DNA of 64,000 nt from Sphingopyxis sp. GW247-27LB (lineage in GTDB: Bacteria; Pseudomonadota; Alphaproteobacteria; Sphingomonadales; Sphingomonadaceae). This document shows positions 16,886 to 25,639 of the stretch, in pieces. The stretch's first letter is position 1. Each line of letters opens with the position of its first letter. The position numbers and the translations under genes are program-made. The notes below the pieces were generated by a model that saw nothing but the letters and a program-made list of their open reading frames with translations, did no database searches and was not told where the DNA came from. The DNA lies in contig NZ_NIWD01000009.1 in NCBI RefSeq assembly GCF_002277025.1, forward strand, positions 638,460-702,459. Direction: 5' to 3'.

Positions 16886-19800
16886 ATGGCGCGTTTCGGA
16901 TATTGGCTGGCCGGAAGCGCCTTGATCCTCCTCCCGATCTGGAGCGCGGCCGCGCAGACGGCGTCCGACGGGCCGACGCCCGAGGCGTTCCGCGATCCCC
17001 CCGCCGAAGCGCGCCCCGGCACCTTCTATCACTGGATGAACGGCAATGTGACCGCGGCGGGACTCGACGCCGACCTCGCGTCGATGCACGAGATCGGGCT
17101 GGGCAGCGTCATGGCGTTCGACGGCAGCAACGACGTGCCCAAGGGGCCGGTCGACTATCTCAGCCCCCACTGGCTCGAACTGATGACGCACATGATGGAC
17201 AAGGCCGACCGGCTGGGGCTCAAGGTCGGCATGCACAATGCGCCGGGCTGGTCGTCGTCGGGCGGGCCGTGGATCACCCCCGACCGCTCGATGCAGCAGA
17301 TCAGCTGGACCGAAACCACGGTCGCCGGCGGCAAGCCGCTCCGGCTCAAGCTTCCGCGGCCCTATGCGAAGCGCGGCTATTACCGCGATGCCGCGGTGCT
17401 CGCCTATCCGGCGAGCGCGGGCGACGACAGCGTCTACCGCGATGCGGTGCAATCGATGCGCGCCGCCCTCGACATAGCACCGGCGACGCTGACCGATCGC
17501 GACCTCCACAGCGCGGCCGAAATCACGCCCGCCGCACCGCTGGTGGTGACGATGAAGCGGCCGTTCGCGGCGCAGTCGGTCACGCTCTATGGCGATGCGG
17601 ATTCGGGGCCCTTCACCGCGACGATCGAAGCCTCGCAGGACGGCAAAAACTGGACGCGGATCGGCCAGGTGTCGGCGCCCGTCCAGCATGAGCGCGGGAT
17701 CGAGGCGCCGGGGACGCTCAACTTCCCGGCGGTCGAGGCGCGCTATTTCCGTGTCACGCCCAAGGCCGGCGTCAAGCTGGCCGAGGCCCTGTTCCACGCG
17801 ACGCCGCGCATCGACGACTGGGGTGCAAAGGCCGAGCATCTCTATCGCCCGCCGACGGCGGTCGAGACGCATCCGACCGACCTGCGTGCCGGCGACGCCA
17901 TCGATCCCGCGAAGGTGATCGACATCACCGCGAACCTCGGCGCCGACGGCACCCTCGTCTGGGCGCCGCCGCCGGGTCGCTGGACGATCCTGCGCTTCGG
18001 CCACACCACGACGGGGCATCTGAACGTCGCCGCGTCGGATGCCGGACGCGGGCTCGAGGTCGACAAGCTCAGCGCCAGCTCGGTCGATTTCCAGTTCGAA
18101 AACAGCGTCCAGCGCATGCTGAAGGCGGCCGGGCCGCTGGCGGGCAAGACCTTCGATTCGCTGATGATCGACAGCTATGAGGCGGGGCTGCAGAACTGGA
18201 CGCCGGACCTGCCGGCCGAGTTCAGCAAGCGTGCGGGCTATGCGATCACCCCCTATCTGCCCGCGCTGACCGGCCGGATCGTCGGCGACCTCGACGCCTC
18301 GAACCGCTTCCTGTTCGATTTCCGGCGAACGCTCGCCGACCTGACGGCCGACAATTATTACGGGCGGATGCAGGAGCATGCGCGCGCCGCGGGCCTTAAC
18401 TTCCATGTCGAGGCCTATGGACCGGGCCCTTTCGATTCGCTTCAGGTCTCGGGGCTGGTCGACGTGCCCTCGACCGAATTCTGGACGCGCACGCCGTGGA
18501 CGGACAACCGCACGGTCAAGATGGTGGCATCGGCGGCGCATACTTACGGCCGCCCCGTCGTCGCGGCCGAATCCTTCACCGGCGAGGCCGAAACGAGCCG
18601 CTGGCAGGATTATCCCTACGCTCTGAAGACGCTGGGCGACCAGATGTTCGTTCAGGGCGTGAACAAGATTCTTTTCCACCGCTACGCGCACCAGCCTAAT
18701 CCCAATGCCGCGCCGGGCATGACGATGGGGCCGTGGGGGGTGAATCTCGACCGGTCGAACACCTGGTTCGGGCAGGCGCGGCCCTGGATCGATTATCTCG
18801 CGCGCAGCCAATATATGCTACGCCAGGGCCATTATGTCGCCGACGTGCTGTTCTTCGTCGGGGAGGAGACGCCCAATCAGGCCGAATATGTCCGCCCCGA
18901 CGTGTCGCCCGACACCAATCCGAAGATCGGCCAATATTTCGACCCGCAGATGCCGCCCGGCGGCTATAATTACGACTTGGTCAATGCCGAGGTGCTGCTG
19001 ACGCGCGCGAGCGTGAAGGACGGCCGGATCGTCCTGCCCAACGGCGCGAGCTACCGCTTGCTTGTGCTGCCCGCGACGCTTTCGAGCATGACGCCGAAGC
19101 TCGCCGCGCGCCTCCGTTCGCTGGTCGAACAGGGGGCGGCGATACTGGGACCCAAGCCCGAACATTCGATGACGCTGGCGGGCAAGGCCGACGGCGACGC
19201 GGCGTTCCGCGGCGCGATCGACGGGCTGTGGGGTTCGGCTTCACCGGATGCCGCGCCGCGCAAGGTGGGCGCGGGCACGGTCTTCGCGCAGGGTAGCATC
19301 GCCGACGCGCTGGCCGCGCTCAAGGTCGCACCCGACGCGCAATGCCGTACGCGGACGCCTGATGGGCAGCTCGTATGGATGCACCGCGCGCTGACCGGCC
19401 GCGACATGTATTTCGTCGCCAACCGCCAGCGCCGCGCGGAGACGGTGACCTGCACCTTCCGCGTCGGCGAAGCGGCGCCGGCGCTCTGGGATGCCGAGAC
19501 CGGGACGATCACCCGGCCCGCCCTGTTCGAGACCGGCCGCGACGCGACCACGGTGACTTTCGACCTGACGCCCGCCGGCTCGACCTTCGTCATGCTCGGC
19601 GATGCGGCGGGGGCCAAGGGAATCGGCTGGATCGCGCGCGATGGCCAGCGCATCGCCGCGGTCGATCCCGGGCCCGCGGCGCGGGCGGAGGCCCCCGCCG
19701 ACAGCTTCACCCTCTCGCTCTGGGCCAAGCCCGACATCGACCTGCGCGTCATGCCCGACGAAACGGTCGACGGGCGGATCAACGAGACCGGCAAGAATTA

Positions 19801-20941
19801 CCTGATCAATGCGCGGTCGGGCCGTGACATGCACGGCGACGGCACGGCCGTCGCGGGCCTCGCGCTCGGGCGCAACGGCGCTTTCGTGATCGAGCGCGAA
19901 TCCCCCGACAGCGTGCCGGCGGTCCTCGTCAGCCATGCGCCGGTCGCGGGTTGGACGCATGTCGCGCTGGTCTATGATCGCGGCACGCCGAGCCTGTATC
20001 TGAACGGCAAGCTCGTGCGGACCGGCCGCAAGAGCGGGCGCCGCGTGTTCGCGGGCGGCAGCGATGCGCCGTCGCCCAATGGTGTCACCTACTTCTTCGA
20101 AGGCAATGCGACGCCGCTCGCGACGGTGCCGCGCGCGCTTTCGGCGGCGGAGATCGCGTCCGAGGCCGCCGGCGGTCCCCCGGCGGCCCCGATCGCCGCC
20201 ACACCCGTCGTGCTCGAACGGGGCGGCGACGGGCGGCTGCAGGCGCTAGCCTGGGAAAGCGGCCGCTACACGGTCGAGGGCGGCGGCAGCTTTACCGCGA
20301 AGGTTCCGGCGCCGATCACGGTCGAGGGCGCGTGGGCGGTGCGCTTCCAGCCCGGGCGCGGCGCGCCCGAGGCGATCACGCTGCCGCGCCTAGCGTCGCT
20401 CAGCCGTCACGCCGACGACGGCGTGCGCCATTTCTCGGGCACCGCGACCTACGAGCGGACCATCGACGTGCCCGCGGCCGCGCTTCGGAAGGGGCGGCGC
20501 GTGTTCCTCGATCTCGGGCGGGTCGAGGTGTTGTCGGGGGTCAAGGTCAACGGGACCGATCTCGGCGTCGTGTGGAAGGAGCCCTATCGCGTCGACATCA
20601 CCGATGTGGTCAAGCCGGGCGCGAACCGCGTGTCGCTCGCCGTCACCAATTTGTGGACCAACCGGATGATCGCCGACGCGGCGCTGCCCGAGGAGGGCCC
20701 GTTCGTTGACGCCGAATGGCCGGTCGGCGAACGCTTTTCGGCGGACGGCAAGAAAACCCCGGTCATGGCGCGCAAGATCACCGCGCTGCCGGAGTGGTAC
20801 AAGGCGGGCGAAGCCAAGCCCGCGGGCGGGCGCGTCACCTTCTCGACCTGGACCTTCTACGGCAAGGACGAGCCGCTGCTCGATTCGGGGCTGCTCGGAC
20901 CGGTGCGGATCCTGTTCGCGGACGAGGTGACGGTCAAATGA
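16886..20941 (+). CDS. GH106 alpha-L-rhamnosidase with inserted LamG-like domain
   Basis: A family GH106 alpha-L-rhamnosidase (1351 residues). ATG 16886 is chosen because AGGAGAGGAC lies about 5-8 nt upstream and a signal peptide follows (LAGSALILLPIWSAAAQ); the ATG at 16826 has no such site. The start of the catalytic part (FYHWMNGNVTAAGLDADLASM, then GMHNAPGWSSSGGPWI) is characteristic of GH106. A beta-jelly-roll is inserted early (about 200-300), and the barrel core includes VHFNVEAYGPGPFDSLQVSG-like and YRYAHQPNPNAAPGMTMGPWG segments (about 490-620). A LamG/concanavalin-like module occupies about 940-1095 (SLWAKPDIDLR, WTHVALVYDRGTPSLYLNGKLV). A GH2-type sugar-binding sandwich ends the protein. 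GH106 members act on rhamnose in rhamnogalacturonan II, which fits the apiosidases here. Confidence 0.87.
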   Translation: MARFGYWLAGSALILLPIWSAAAQTASDGPTPEAFRDPPAEARPGTFYHWMNGNVTAAGLDADLASMHEIGLGSVMAFDGSNDVPKGPVDYLSPHWLELMTHMMDKADRLGLKVGMHNAPGWSSSGGPWITPDRSMQQISWTETTVAGGKPLRLKLPRPYAKRGYYRDAAVLAYPASAGDDSVYRDAVQSMRAALDIAPATLTDRDLHSAAEITPAAPLVVTMKRPFAAQSVTLYGDADSGPFTATIEASQDGKNWTRIGQVSAPVQHERGIEAPGTLNFPAVEARYFRVTPKAGVKLAEALFHATPRIDDWGAKAEHLYRPPTAVETHPTDLRAGDAIDPAKVIDITANLGADGTLVWAPPPGRWTILRFGHTTTGHLNVAASDAGRGLEVDKLSASSVDFQFENSVQRMLKAAGPLAGKTFDSLMIDSYEAGLQNWTPDLPAEFSKRAGYAITPYLPALTGRIVGDLDASNRFLFDFRRTLADLTADNYYGRMQEHARAAGLNFHVEAYGPGPFDSLQVSGLVDVPSTEFWTRTPWTDNRTVKMVASAAHTYGRPVVAAESFTGEAETSRWQDYPYALKTLGDQMFVQGVNKILFHRYAHQPNPNAAPGMTMGPWGVNLDRSNTWFGQARPWIDYLARSQYMLRQGHYVADVLFFVGEETPNQAEYVRPDVSPDTNPKIGQYFDPQMPPGGYNYDLVNAEVLLTRASVKDGRIVLPNGASYRLLVLPATLSSMTPKLAARLRSLVEQGAAILGPKPEHSMTLAGKADGDAAFRGAIDGLWGSASPDAAPRKVGAGTVFAQGSIADALAALKVAPDAQCRTRTPDGQLVWMHRALTGRDMYFVANRQRRAETVTCTFRVGEAAPALWDAETGTITRPALFETGRDATTVTFDLTPAGSTFVMLGDAAGAKGIGWIARDGQRIAAVDPGPAARAEAPADSFTLSLWAKPDIDLRVMPDETVDGRINETGKNYLINARSGRDMHGDGTAVAGLALGRNGAFVIERESPDSVPAVLVSHAPVAGWTHVALVYDRGTPSLYLNGKLVRTGRKSGRRVFAGGSDAPSPNGVTYFFEGNATPLATVPRALSAAEIASEAAGGPPAAPIAATPVVLERGGDGRLQALAWESGRYTVEGGGSFTAKVPAPITVEGAWAVRFQPGRGAPEAITLPRLASLSRHADDGVRHFSGTATYERTIDVPAAALRKGRRVFLDLGRVEVLSGVKVNGTDLGVVWKEPYRVDITDVVKPGANRVSLAVTNLWTNRMIADAALPEEGPFVDAEWPVGERFSADGKKTPVMARKITALPEWYKAGEAKPAGGRVTFSTWTFYGKDEPLLDSGLLGPVRILFADEVTVK

Positions 20942-20981
20942 GCAGGGGGCGCCCCTCTGCCCTCACAGCAAAGGGACCGGG

Positions 20982-22022
20982 ATGGAATACAGGCTGCTCG
21001 GCAACACCGGCCTGATCGTGTCGCGCCTCGCGTTCGGCGCGCTGACGCTGACGCGGGGCGACACGATGTCGGGCATCGCCAAGCTGCAGGGAGCCGACGC
21101 CGAGGCGATCGTCGGCCGGGCGCTCGATGCGGGCATCAACTTCTTCGACACCGCCGACATCTATGCCTCGGGGCAATCGGAGGAGGTACTCGGGCAGGCG
21201 CTGGCGCCGCATCGCGATGGCGCGGTCATCGCGACCAAGGTCATGGGCCGAACCGGAAGCCCGGTAGTTCAGGCGGGCCTTAGCAAGCGCCATGTGAGCT
21301 GGGCGATCGAGCAAAGCCTGCGGCGGCTCGGCACCGATTGGGTCGACGTCTATATCGCGCACAACGAGGATCCCTACACGCCGCTCGAGGAGACGCTCGA
21401 GGCGCTCGACGCCGTGGTGCGCGCCGGCAAGGCCCGCTATCTCGGCTTTTCCAACTGGTCGGCGTGGAAAGTCGCCGCGGCGCTCGAACTGCAGCGCGCG
21501 AACGGATGGGCGCCCTTCACGCACGGGCAGGTCTATTATTCGCTGCTCGGCCGCGACATCGAACGCGATCTGGTGCCGCTGACGCAGCGCTACGGGACCG
21601 GCCTGACCGTCTGGGGGCCGCTCGCCGGCGGGTTCCTGTCGGGCAAGTACCGGCGCGATGCCGCGGCGGCGCCCGGCGACCGGCTCGCGTCGATCGATCC
21701 CTTGCCCTTCGATCGCGACGTGGGATTCGCGGTGCTCGACGAACTGCGCGTGATCGCCGGCGACACGGGCGCCAGCGTCGCGCAGGTGGCGCTCGCCTGG
21801 CTGCTCGGGAAGCCCGCGGTGACCAGCGTGATCCTGGGGGCGTCGAGCGCGACGCAACTGGACGAAAATCTCGGCGCGCTCGATTGTTCGCTCGATCCCA
21901 CGACGCTGGCGCGGCTCGACGCGCTCACCGCCCCTGCCGAGCTCTATCCGCACTGGCACTGGCGCAATGCCGCCGATCCTGTCACCGAGGCGGCGGTCGG
22001 AAAGGATGGCGGAGGCGAGTGA
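20982..22022 (+). CDS. Aldo/keto reductase, possible aldose dehydrogenase
   Basis: The protein has 346 residues and an intact AKR catalytic tetrad: Asp56 and Tyr61 in FFDTADIYASG, Lys86 in ATKVMGR, His127 in YIAHNED. It has no signal peptide, so a cytoplasmic NADP(H) enzyme is expected. It follows GH106 by 40 bp and is probably in the same operon. Some AKRs of this type oxidise free aldoses such as L-fucose at C1 (D-threo-aldose 1-dehydrogenase), and L-fucose would be released by the GH29 enzyme in this window. That is inference only. Reduction of a keto or aldehyde intermediate is equally possible. The next gene, the GntR regulator, has its own operator. Confidence 0.75.
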   Translation: MEYRLLGNTGLIVSRLAFGALTLTRGDTMSGIAKLQGADAEAIVGRALDAGINFFDTADIYASGQSEEVLGQALAPHRDGAVIATKVMGRTGSPVVQAGLSKRHVSWAIEQSLRRLGTDWVDVYIAHNEDPYTPLEETLEALDAVVRAGKARYLGFSNWSAWKVAAALELQRANGWAPFTHGQVYYSLLGRDIERDLVPLTQRYGTGLTVWGPLAGGFLSGKYRRDAAAAPGDRLASIDPLPFDRDVGFAVLDELRVIAGDTGASVAQVALAWLLGKPAVTSVILGASSATQLDENLGALDCSLDPTTLARLDALTAPAELYPHWHWRNAADPVTEAAVGKDGGGE

Positions 22023-22060
22023 TCGAAACGCGCGCCAGTCCGCTTGCGCTGTCGCGCGTG

Positions 22061-22073
22061 ATAATATTATGAA
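22061..22073. promoter_or_regulatory. Putative autoregulatory operator before the GntR gene
   Basis: ATAATattATGAA contains an exact TNATNNNATNA core (TAATATTATGA) and ends 52 bp before the regulator's start, suggesting autoregulation. Confidence 0.55.
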
Positions 22074-22125
22074 TTGCTGCTGCGCCCAATGGCCCGAATC
22101 CGGACTCTTTTGAGGAAATAACAAT

Positions 22126-22881
22126 ATGCACGGCCAATCGAATTTCGGACGGTTCACCGATACGGCGCTTTCGAGCCACGATCAGGTGGCGCGCGCGCTG
22201 GGCGGAGAGATCCTGGCGGGCGTCTATCCGCCGGGTGCGAAGCTGCCGTCCGAAGCCGAGATGCTCCACCGCTTCGGCGTGTCGCGCACCGTGCTGCGCG
22301 AGGTGTTCAAGACGCTGACCGCCAAGGGGCTGATCGTGTCCAAGACGCGCGTGGGCACGACCGTGCTCGACAGTGCCTTCTGGAATTTCTTCGATGCCGA
22401 CGTGCTGGCGTGGAAGGTCGCGCAGGGGTTCGACATCGCCTTCATCCGCGATCTTGCCGCGATCCGCGTCGCGATCGAGCCGGCCGCGGCGCGCGCCGCG
22501 GCGGAAAATGCGACCGCGAAGGATATCGCGTCGATGCGCCGCAGCGTCGCGAGCATGGCGGCGGCATCGACCAGCGCGAGCGAGTTCGCCGAAGCCGACC
22601 TCGAATTCCACAAGGCGGTCGGGCAGGCATCGGGCAACGTCCTGATGCGGTCGCTGGCGGCGGTGATCGAAACCGCGCTGCTCGCCTCGTTCCGCATGAG
22701 CTCGCCGGTGCACGAGGTCGACGAACATGCCGACAGCGTCAAGGGCCATAGCCGGATCGTCGACGCGATCGAGGCGGGCGACGGCGAAGGGGCCGCGCAG
22801 GCGATGCGCGCCATCATCGGCCACGGCGTCGAGCGCATCGAGCGCGCCAAGACGTCGCGCAAGCGCCGCCCGGCGCGCTGA
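22126..22881 (+). CDS. GntR-family regulator, FadR/FCD subfamily
   Basis: The protein has 251 residues. The N-terminal winged helix covers about 12-82 (ILAGVYPPGAKLPSEAEMLHRFGVSRTVLREV). An all-helical FCD effector domain covers about 95-235. The metal-binding set usual for FCD proteins is present: Asp158, His162, His208 and His233. Such regulators usually bind an organic or sugar acid and release DNA on binding. The FadR-subfamily consensus TNGTNNNACNA has the same half-site layout as the TNATNNNATNA palindrome found before this gene and at seven other promoters here. I therefore infer that it is the local regulator of the island. The effector could be an aldonate such as rhamnonate or apionate, but the sequence does not tell. 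The C-terminal tail is basic (KTSRKRRPAR). Confidence 0.85.
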   Translation: MHGQSNFGRFTDTALSSHDQVARALGGEILAGVYPPGAKLPSEAEMLHRFGVSRTVLREVFKTLTAKGLIVSKTRVGTTVLDSAFWNFFDADVLAWKVAQGFDIAFIRDLAAIRVAIEPAAARAAAENATAKDIASMRRSVASMAAASTSASEFAEADLEFHKAVGQASGNVLMRSLAAVIETALLASFRMSSPVHEVDEHADSVKGHSRIVDAIEAGDGEGAAQAMRAIIGHGVERIERAKTSRKRRPAR

Positions 22882-22937
22882 TCGGCGTTCGATCGCCGGC
22901 CTGAATGCACGCCGCGCTTGCGCGCGCGATTTGTATT

Positions 22938-22951
22938 ATTATAAACATAAT
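22938..22951. promoter_or_regulatory. Weak palindrome before GH127, possible degenerate operator
   Basis: ATTATaaacATAAT is a perfect 5-bp inverted repeat, but its spacer is 4 bp rather than 3, so it does not fit the operator seen elsewhere. It lies 56 bp before the GH127 start in an AT-rich patch that probably holds the promoter. Confidence 0.3.
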
Positions 22952-23006
22952 CCGATCAGGGTAGCGCGCGCGAATCGGCGCGCCGACATCGCATGAGAGG
23001 ATCGAT

Positions 23007-24833
23007 ATGAAGGGCATGGAGCTGGCCGGGGTTTCCCGCCGAGAGTTCGTCCACTGCGCGGCCTGCGCCACGGCGGCCGTAGGTTCGCTGGCGGCGAGCC
23101 CGATGGCCCTGGCCGCGGCGCAGCCGGCCGCGCTGCGCGGCAAGGAAGCCGTGCACGAATTTCCCTATGGCGCGGTCAAGCTGACCGGCGGCCGCATCAA
23201 GCGCCAGTTCGACCATATCCACGCGCATTTCCTCGCGCTCGACAACGACCGTGTCCTCAAGGTCTTCCGCCAGAATGCGGGCCTTCCCGCGCCGGGCCCC
23301 GACATGGGCGGCTGGTACGACCGCGACGGTTTCGTCGCCGGCCTCACCATGGGCCAATATATCTCTGGCCTCGCCCGCCTCGGCGCCGCGACCAACGACA
23401 AGGCCGCGCACGAAAAGGTGGCGCTGCTGGTCAGCGAGTGGGGCAAGGCGATGGTCACGGCCACCAACCCCTATGCCGGCCCCAAGGCGCAGGCGCAGTG
23501 GGCTGCCTATGTGATGGACAAATATGTCGTCGGCCTCGTCGACGCCTACCGGCTGAGCGGCGTCGAACAGGCGAAGACGCTGCTGCCGATCATCATCGAA
23601 AAATGCCGCCCCTATATCTCGCCCGTCTCGCGCGACCGGATCGGCAAGGTCGATCCGCCCTATGACGAGACCTATGTCATTTCGGAGAATCTGTTCCACG
23701 TCGCCGAAATCACCGGCGACCAGAAATATCACGACATGGCGGTCCACTATCTTCTGAACAAGGAATGGTTCGACCCGCTCGCCGCTGGCCAGGATGTGCT
23801 TCCCACCAAGCACGCCTACAGCCACACGATCGGCAATTCGTCGGGGGCGCAGGCCTTCCTCCACCTCGGCGACGAGAAATATCGCAAGGCGCTGATCAAC
23901 GCGTGGAAGTTCATGGAGCCGCAGCGCTTCGCCAGCGGCGGCTGGGGCCCCGAAGAACAGTTCGTCGTGCTCGGCCAGGGGAATCTCGCCAAGAGCCTCG
24001 GCAGCTCGAAGGCGCATTTCGAGACGCCGTGCGGCGCCTTCGCCGACCTCAAGCTCGCGCGCTATCTGGTCCGCTTCACCGGCGAGGCGCAATATGGCGA
24101 CGGCCTCGAACGCACGCTCTACAACACGATGCTCGCCACGCGCCTGCCCGACAGCGACGGCGGCTATCCCTATTATTCGGATTATGGCGCGGCGGGCGAG
24201 AAGCGTTATTACCACCAGAAGTGGCCGTGCTGCTCGGGCACGCTGGTGCAGGGCGTCGCGGACTATGTCCTCAACGCCTATTTCCACGACGACGACAATC
24301 TGCTGGTCAACCTCTACACCCCGTCCGAAGTCACCTGGGATCGTGCGGGCGGCGCCGTCGAGGTGGTGCAGGAGACCGATTATCCGGTCGGCGACACGGT
24401 GAAGCTGACGGTGCGCAAGGCCGGCAACGGCCGCTTCGCGATGAAGCTGCGCATCCCGGCCTGGACCCGCGGCGCGAGCCTGTCGGTCAACGGCCGCGCG
24501 CAGGAGGCTACTCCCGGCCAGCTTGCCGTCGTGAGCCGCACCTGGAAGGCCGGCGACACGGTCGAGCTGACCATCCCGCAGCCGCTCCGCACCCTGCCGA
24601 TCGATCCCGAAAATCCCAATCTTCAGGCGGTGATGCGCGGTGCGGTGATGTATGTCGGCATCAATCCCTGGGAAGGGATCGACGAGGAGGCGATCGCGCT
24701 GCCGGGCGCGCTCGAGCCGATGCCGGGCCATGCCGAAAGCTATCGGGCGAAGGTCGGTCAGCGCAATCTGGTGTTCGTGCCCTATTATGCGGTCGATACC
24801 GAACGCACGACGACCTATTTCAAGACCGCCTGA
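23007..24833 (+). CDS. GH127-family beta-L-arabinofuranosidase-like enzyme
   Basis: The protein has 608 residues and belongs to the GH127/DUF1680 group, using a zinc-bound cysteine nucleophile. An N-terminal SRREF motif plus hydrophobic segment (VSRREFVHCAACATAAVG) looks like a Tat signal. The (alpha/alpha)6 barrel contains HTIGNSSGAQ, FETPCGAF (Glu339, Cys342) and WPCCSGT (Cys408, Cys409), matching the catalytic glutamate and zinc cysteines of the family. C-terminal beta domains run from about 440 to 600. Known activities are beta-L-arabinofuranosidase and, in rhamnogalacturonan II degradation, removal of aceric acid. Context favours the latter type of substrate but does not prove it. It heads a tight operon with an SDR, the RuBisCO-like protein, the kinase and an esterase. 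Confidence 0.85.
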   Translation: MKGMELAGVSRREFVHCAACATAAVGSLAASPMALAAAQPAALRGKEAVHEFPYGAVKLTGGRIKRQFDHIHAHFLALDNDRVLKVFRQNAGLPAPGPDMGGWYDRDGFVAGLTMGQYISGLARLGAATNDKAAHEKVALLVSEWGKAMVTATNPYAGPKAQAQWAAYVMDKYVVGLVDAYRLSGVEQAKTLLPIIIEKCRPYISPVSRDRIGKVDPPYDETYVISENLFHVAEITGDQKYHDMAVHYLLNKEWFDPLAAGQDVLPTKHAYSHTIGNSSGAQAFLHLGDEKYRKALINAWKFMEPQRFASGGWGPEEQFVVLGQGNLAKSLGSSKAHFETPCGAFADLKLARYLVRFTGEAQYGDGLERTLYNTMLATRLPDSDGGYPYYSDYGAAGEKRYYHQKWPCCSGTLVQGVADYVLNAYFHDDDNLLVNLYTPSEVTWDRAGGAVEVVQETDYPVGDTVKLTVRKAGNGRFAMKLRIPAWTRGASLSVNGRAQEATPGQLAVVSRTWKAGDTVELTIPQPLRTLPIDPENPNLQAVMRGAVMYVGINPWEGIDEEAIALPGALEPMPGHAESYRAKVGQRNLVFVPYYAVDTERTTTYFKTA

Positions 24834-24836
24834 CCG

Positions 24837-25616
24837 ATGCGCCGCTTCGAGGGCGAATGCGTCGTCATCTCGGGCGGCAACAAGGGGATCGGCCTCGCCA
24901 TAGCCGAGCGGTTCGCGGCCGAAGGCGCGAATCTGGTGATCGGCGCGATCGAGGAGGATCAGTCGGCCGCGCGGGCGGCGCTGGCGGGCTATGGTGTCGG
25001 CGTCGTGACGCGCCGCTGCGACGTGACCCGCCCGGCCGAGGTGCGGGCGCTGTTCGACGAGGCCGAGGCCTTCGGCGGCGTCGACGTCGCGGTGCAGAAT
25101 GCCGGCGTCATCACCATCGCCCGGGTCGAGGATCTGACCGAAGCCGAGTGGGACCTGAACCTCGCGGTCAACACCAAGGGCGTGTTCCTCTGCTGCCAGG
25201 AAGCGATCGGGCGGATGCGCGCGCGCGGCAAGGCGGGGCGCCTGATCAACACGGCGTCGGGGCAGGCGCGCGACGGCTTCATCTACACGCCGCATTATGC
25301 CGCCTCGAAGTTCGGCGTGGTCGGCCTGACCCAGAGCCTCGCAAAGGAAGTCGCGGTGGAAGGCATCACGGTCAACGCGATCTGCCCCGGCATCATTCAC
25401 ACCGACATGTGGGATTACAACGACCGCGAATGGGGCAGGCTGATGGGCGACTACGCCCCCGGCGGGCTGATGGCGGAATGGGTCGCGGGCATCCCGATGA
25501 AGCGCGCCGGCCAGGGCAGCGACGTCGCCGCGCTGGTCGCTTTCCTGGCGAGCAGGGATGCGAGCTATATCACCGGCCAGACCATCAACGTCGATGGCGG
25601 GCTGATCATGTCCTGA
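24837..25616 (+). CDS. Short-chain dehydrogenase/reductase of unassigned substrate
   Basis: A 259-residue classical SDR. The cofactor motif is GGNKGIG (13-19), the NNAG position reads QNAG (87-90), and the catalytic residues are Ser141, Tyr154 and Lys158 (YAASK). PICPG-like NAICPGIIHTDMW and the C-terminal GQTINVDGG are typical. The start lies 3 nt after the GH127 stop, so the two are coupled. It precedes the RuBisCO-like protein by 23 bp. The known apiose dehydrogenase belongs to a different family, and none is seen in this window. This SDR could therefore supply the missing oxidation of apiose to apionolactone, or handle another aldose. It is not the rhamnose dehydrogenase, which is at 48361-49125. 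Confidence 0.8.
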   Translation: MRRFEGECVVISGGNKGIGLAIAERFAAEGANLVIGAIEEDQSAARAALAGYGVGVVTRRCDVTRPAEVRALFDEAEAFGGVDVAVQNAGVITIARVEDLTEAEWDLNLAVNTKGVFLCCQEAIGRMRARGKAGRLINTASGQARDGFIYTPHYAASKFGVVGLTQSLAKEVAVEGITVNAICPGIIHTDMWDYNDREWGRLMGDYAPGGLMAEWVAGIPMKRAGQGSDVAALVAFLASRDASYITGQTINVDGGLIMS

Positions 25617-25639
25617 CGCACGAGGAACCGTAAAACCCC

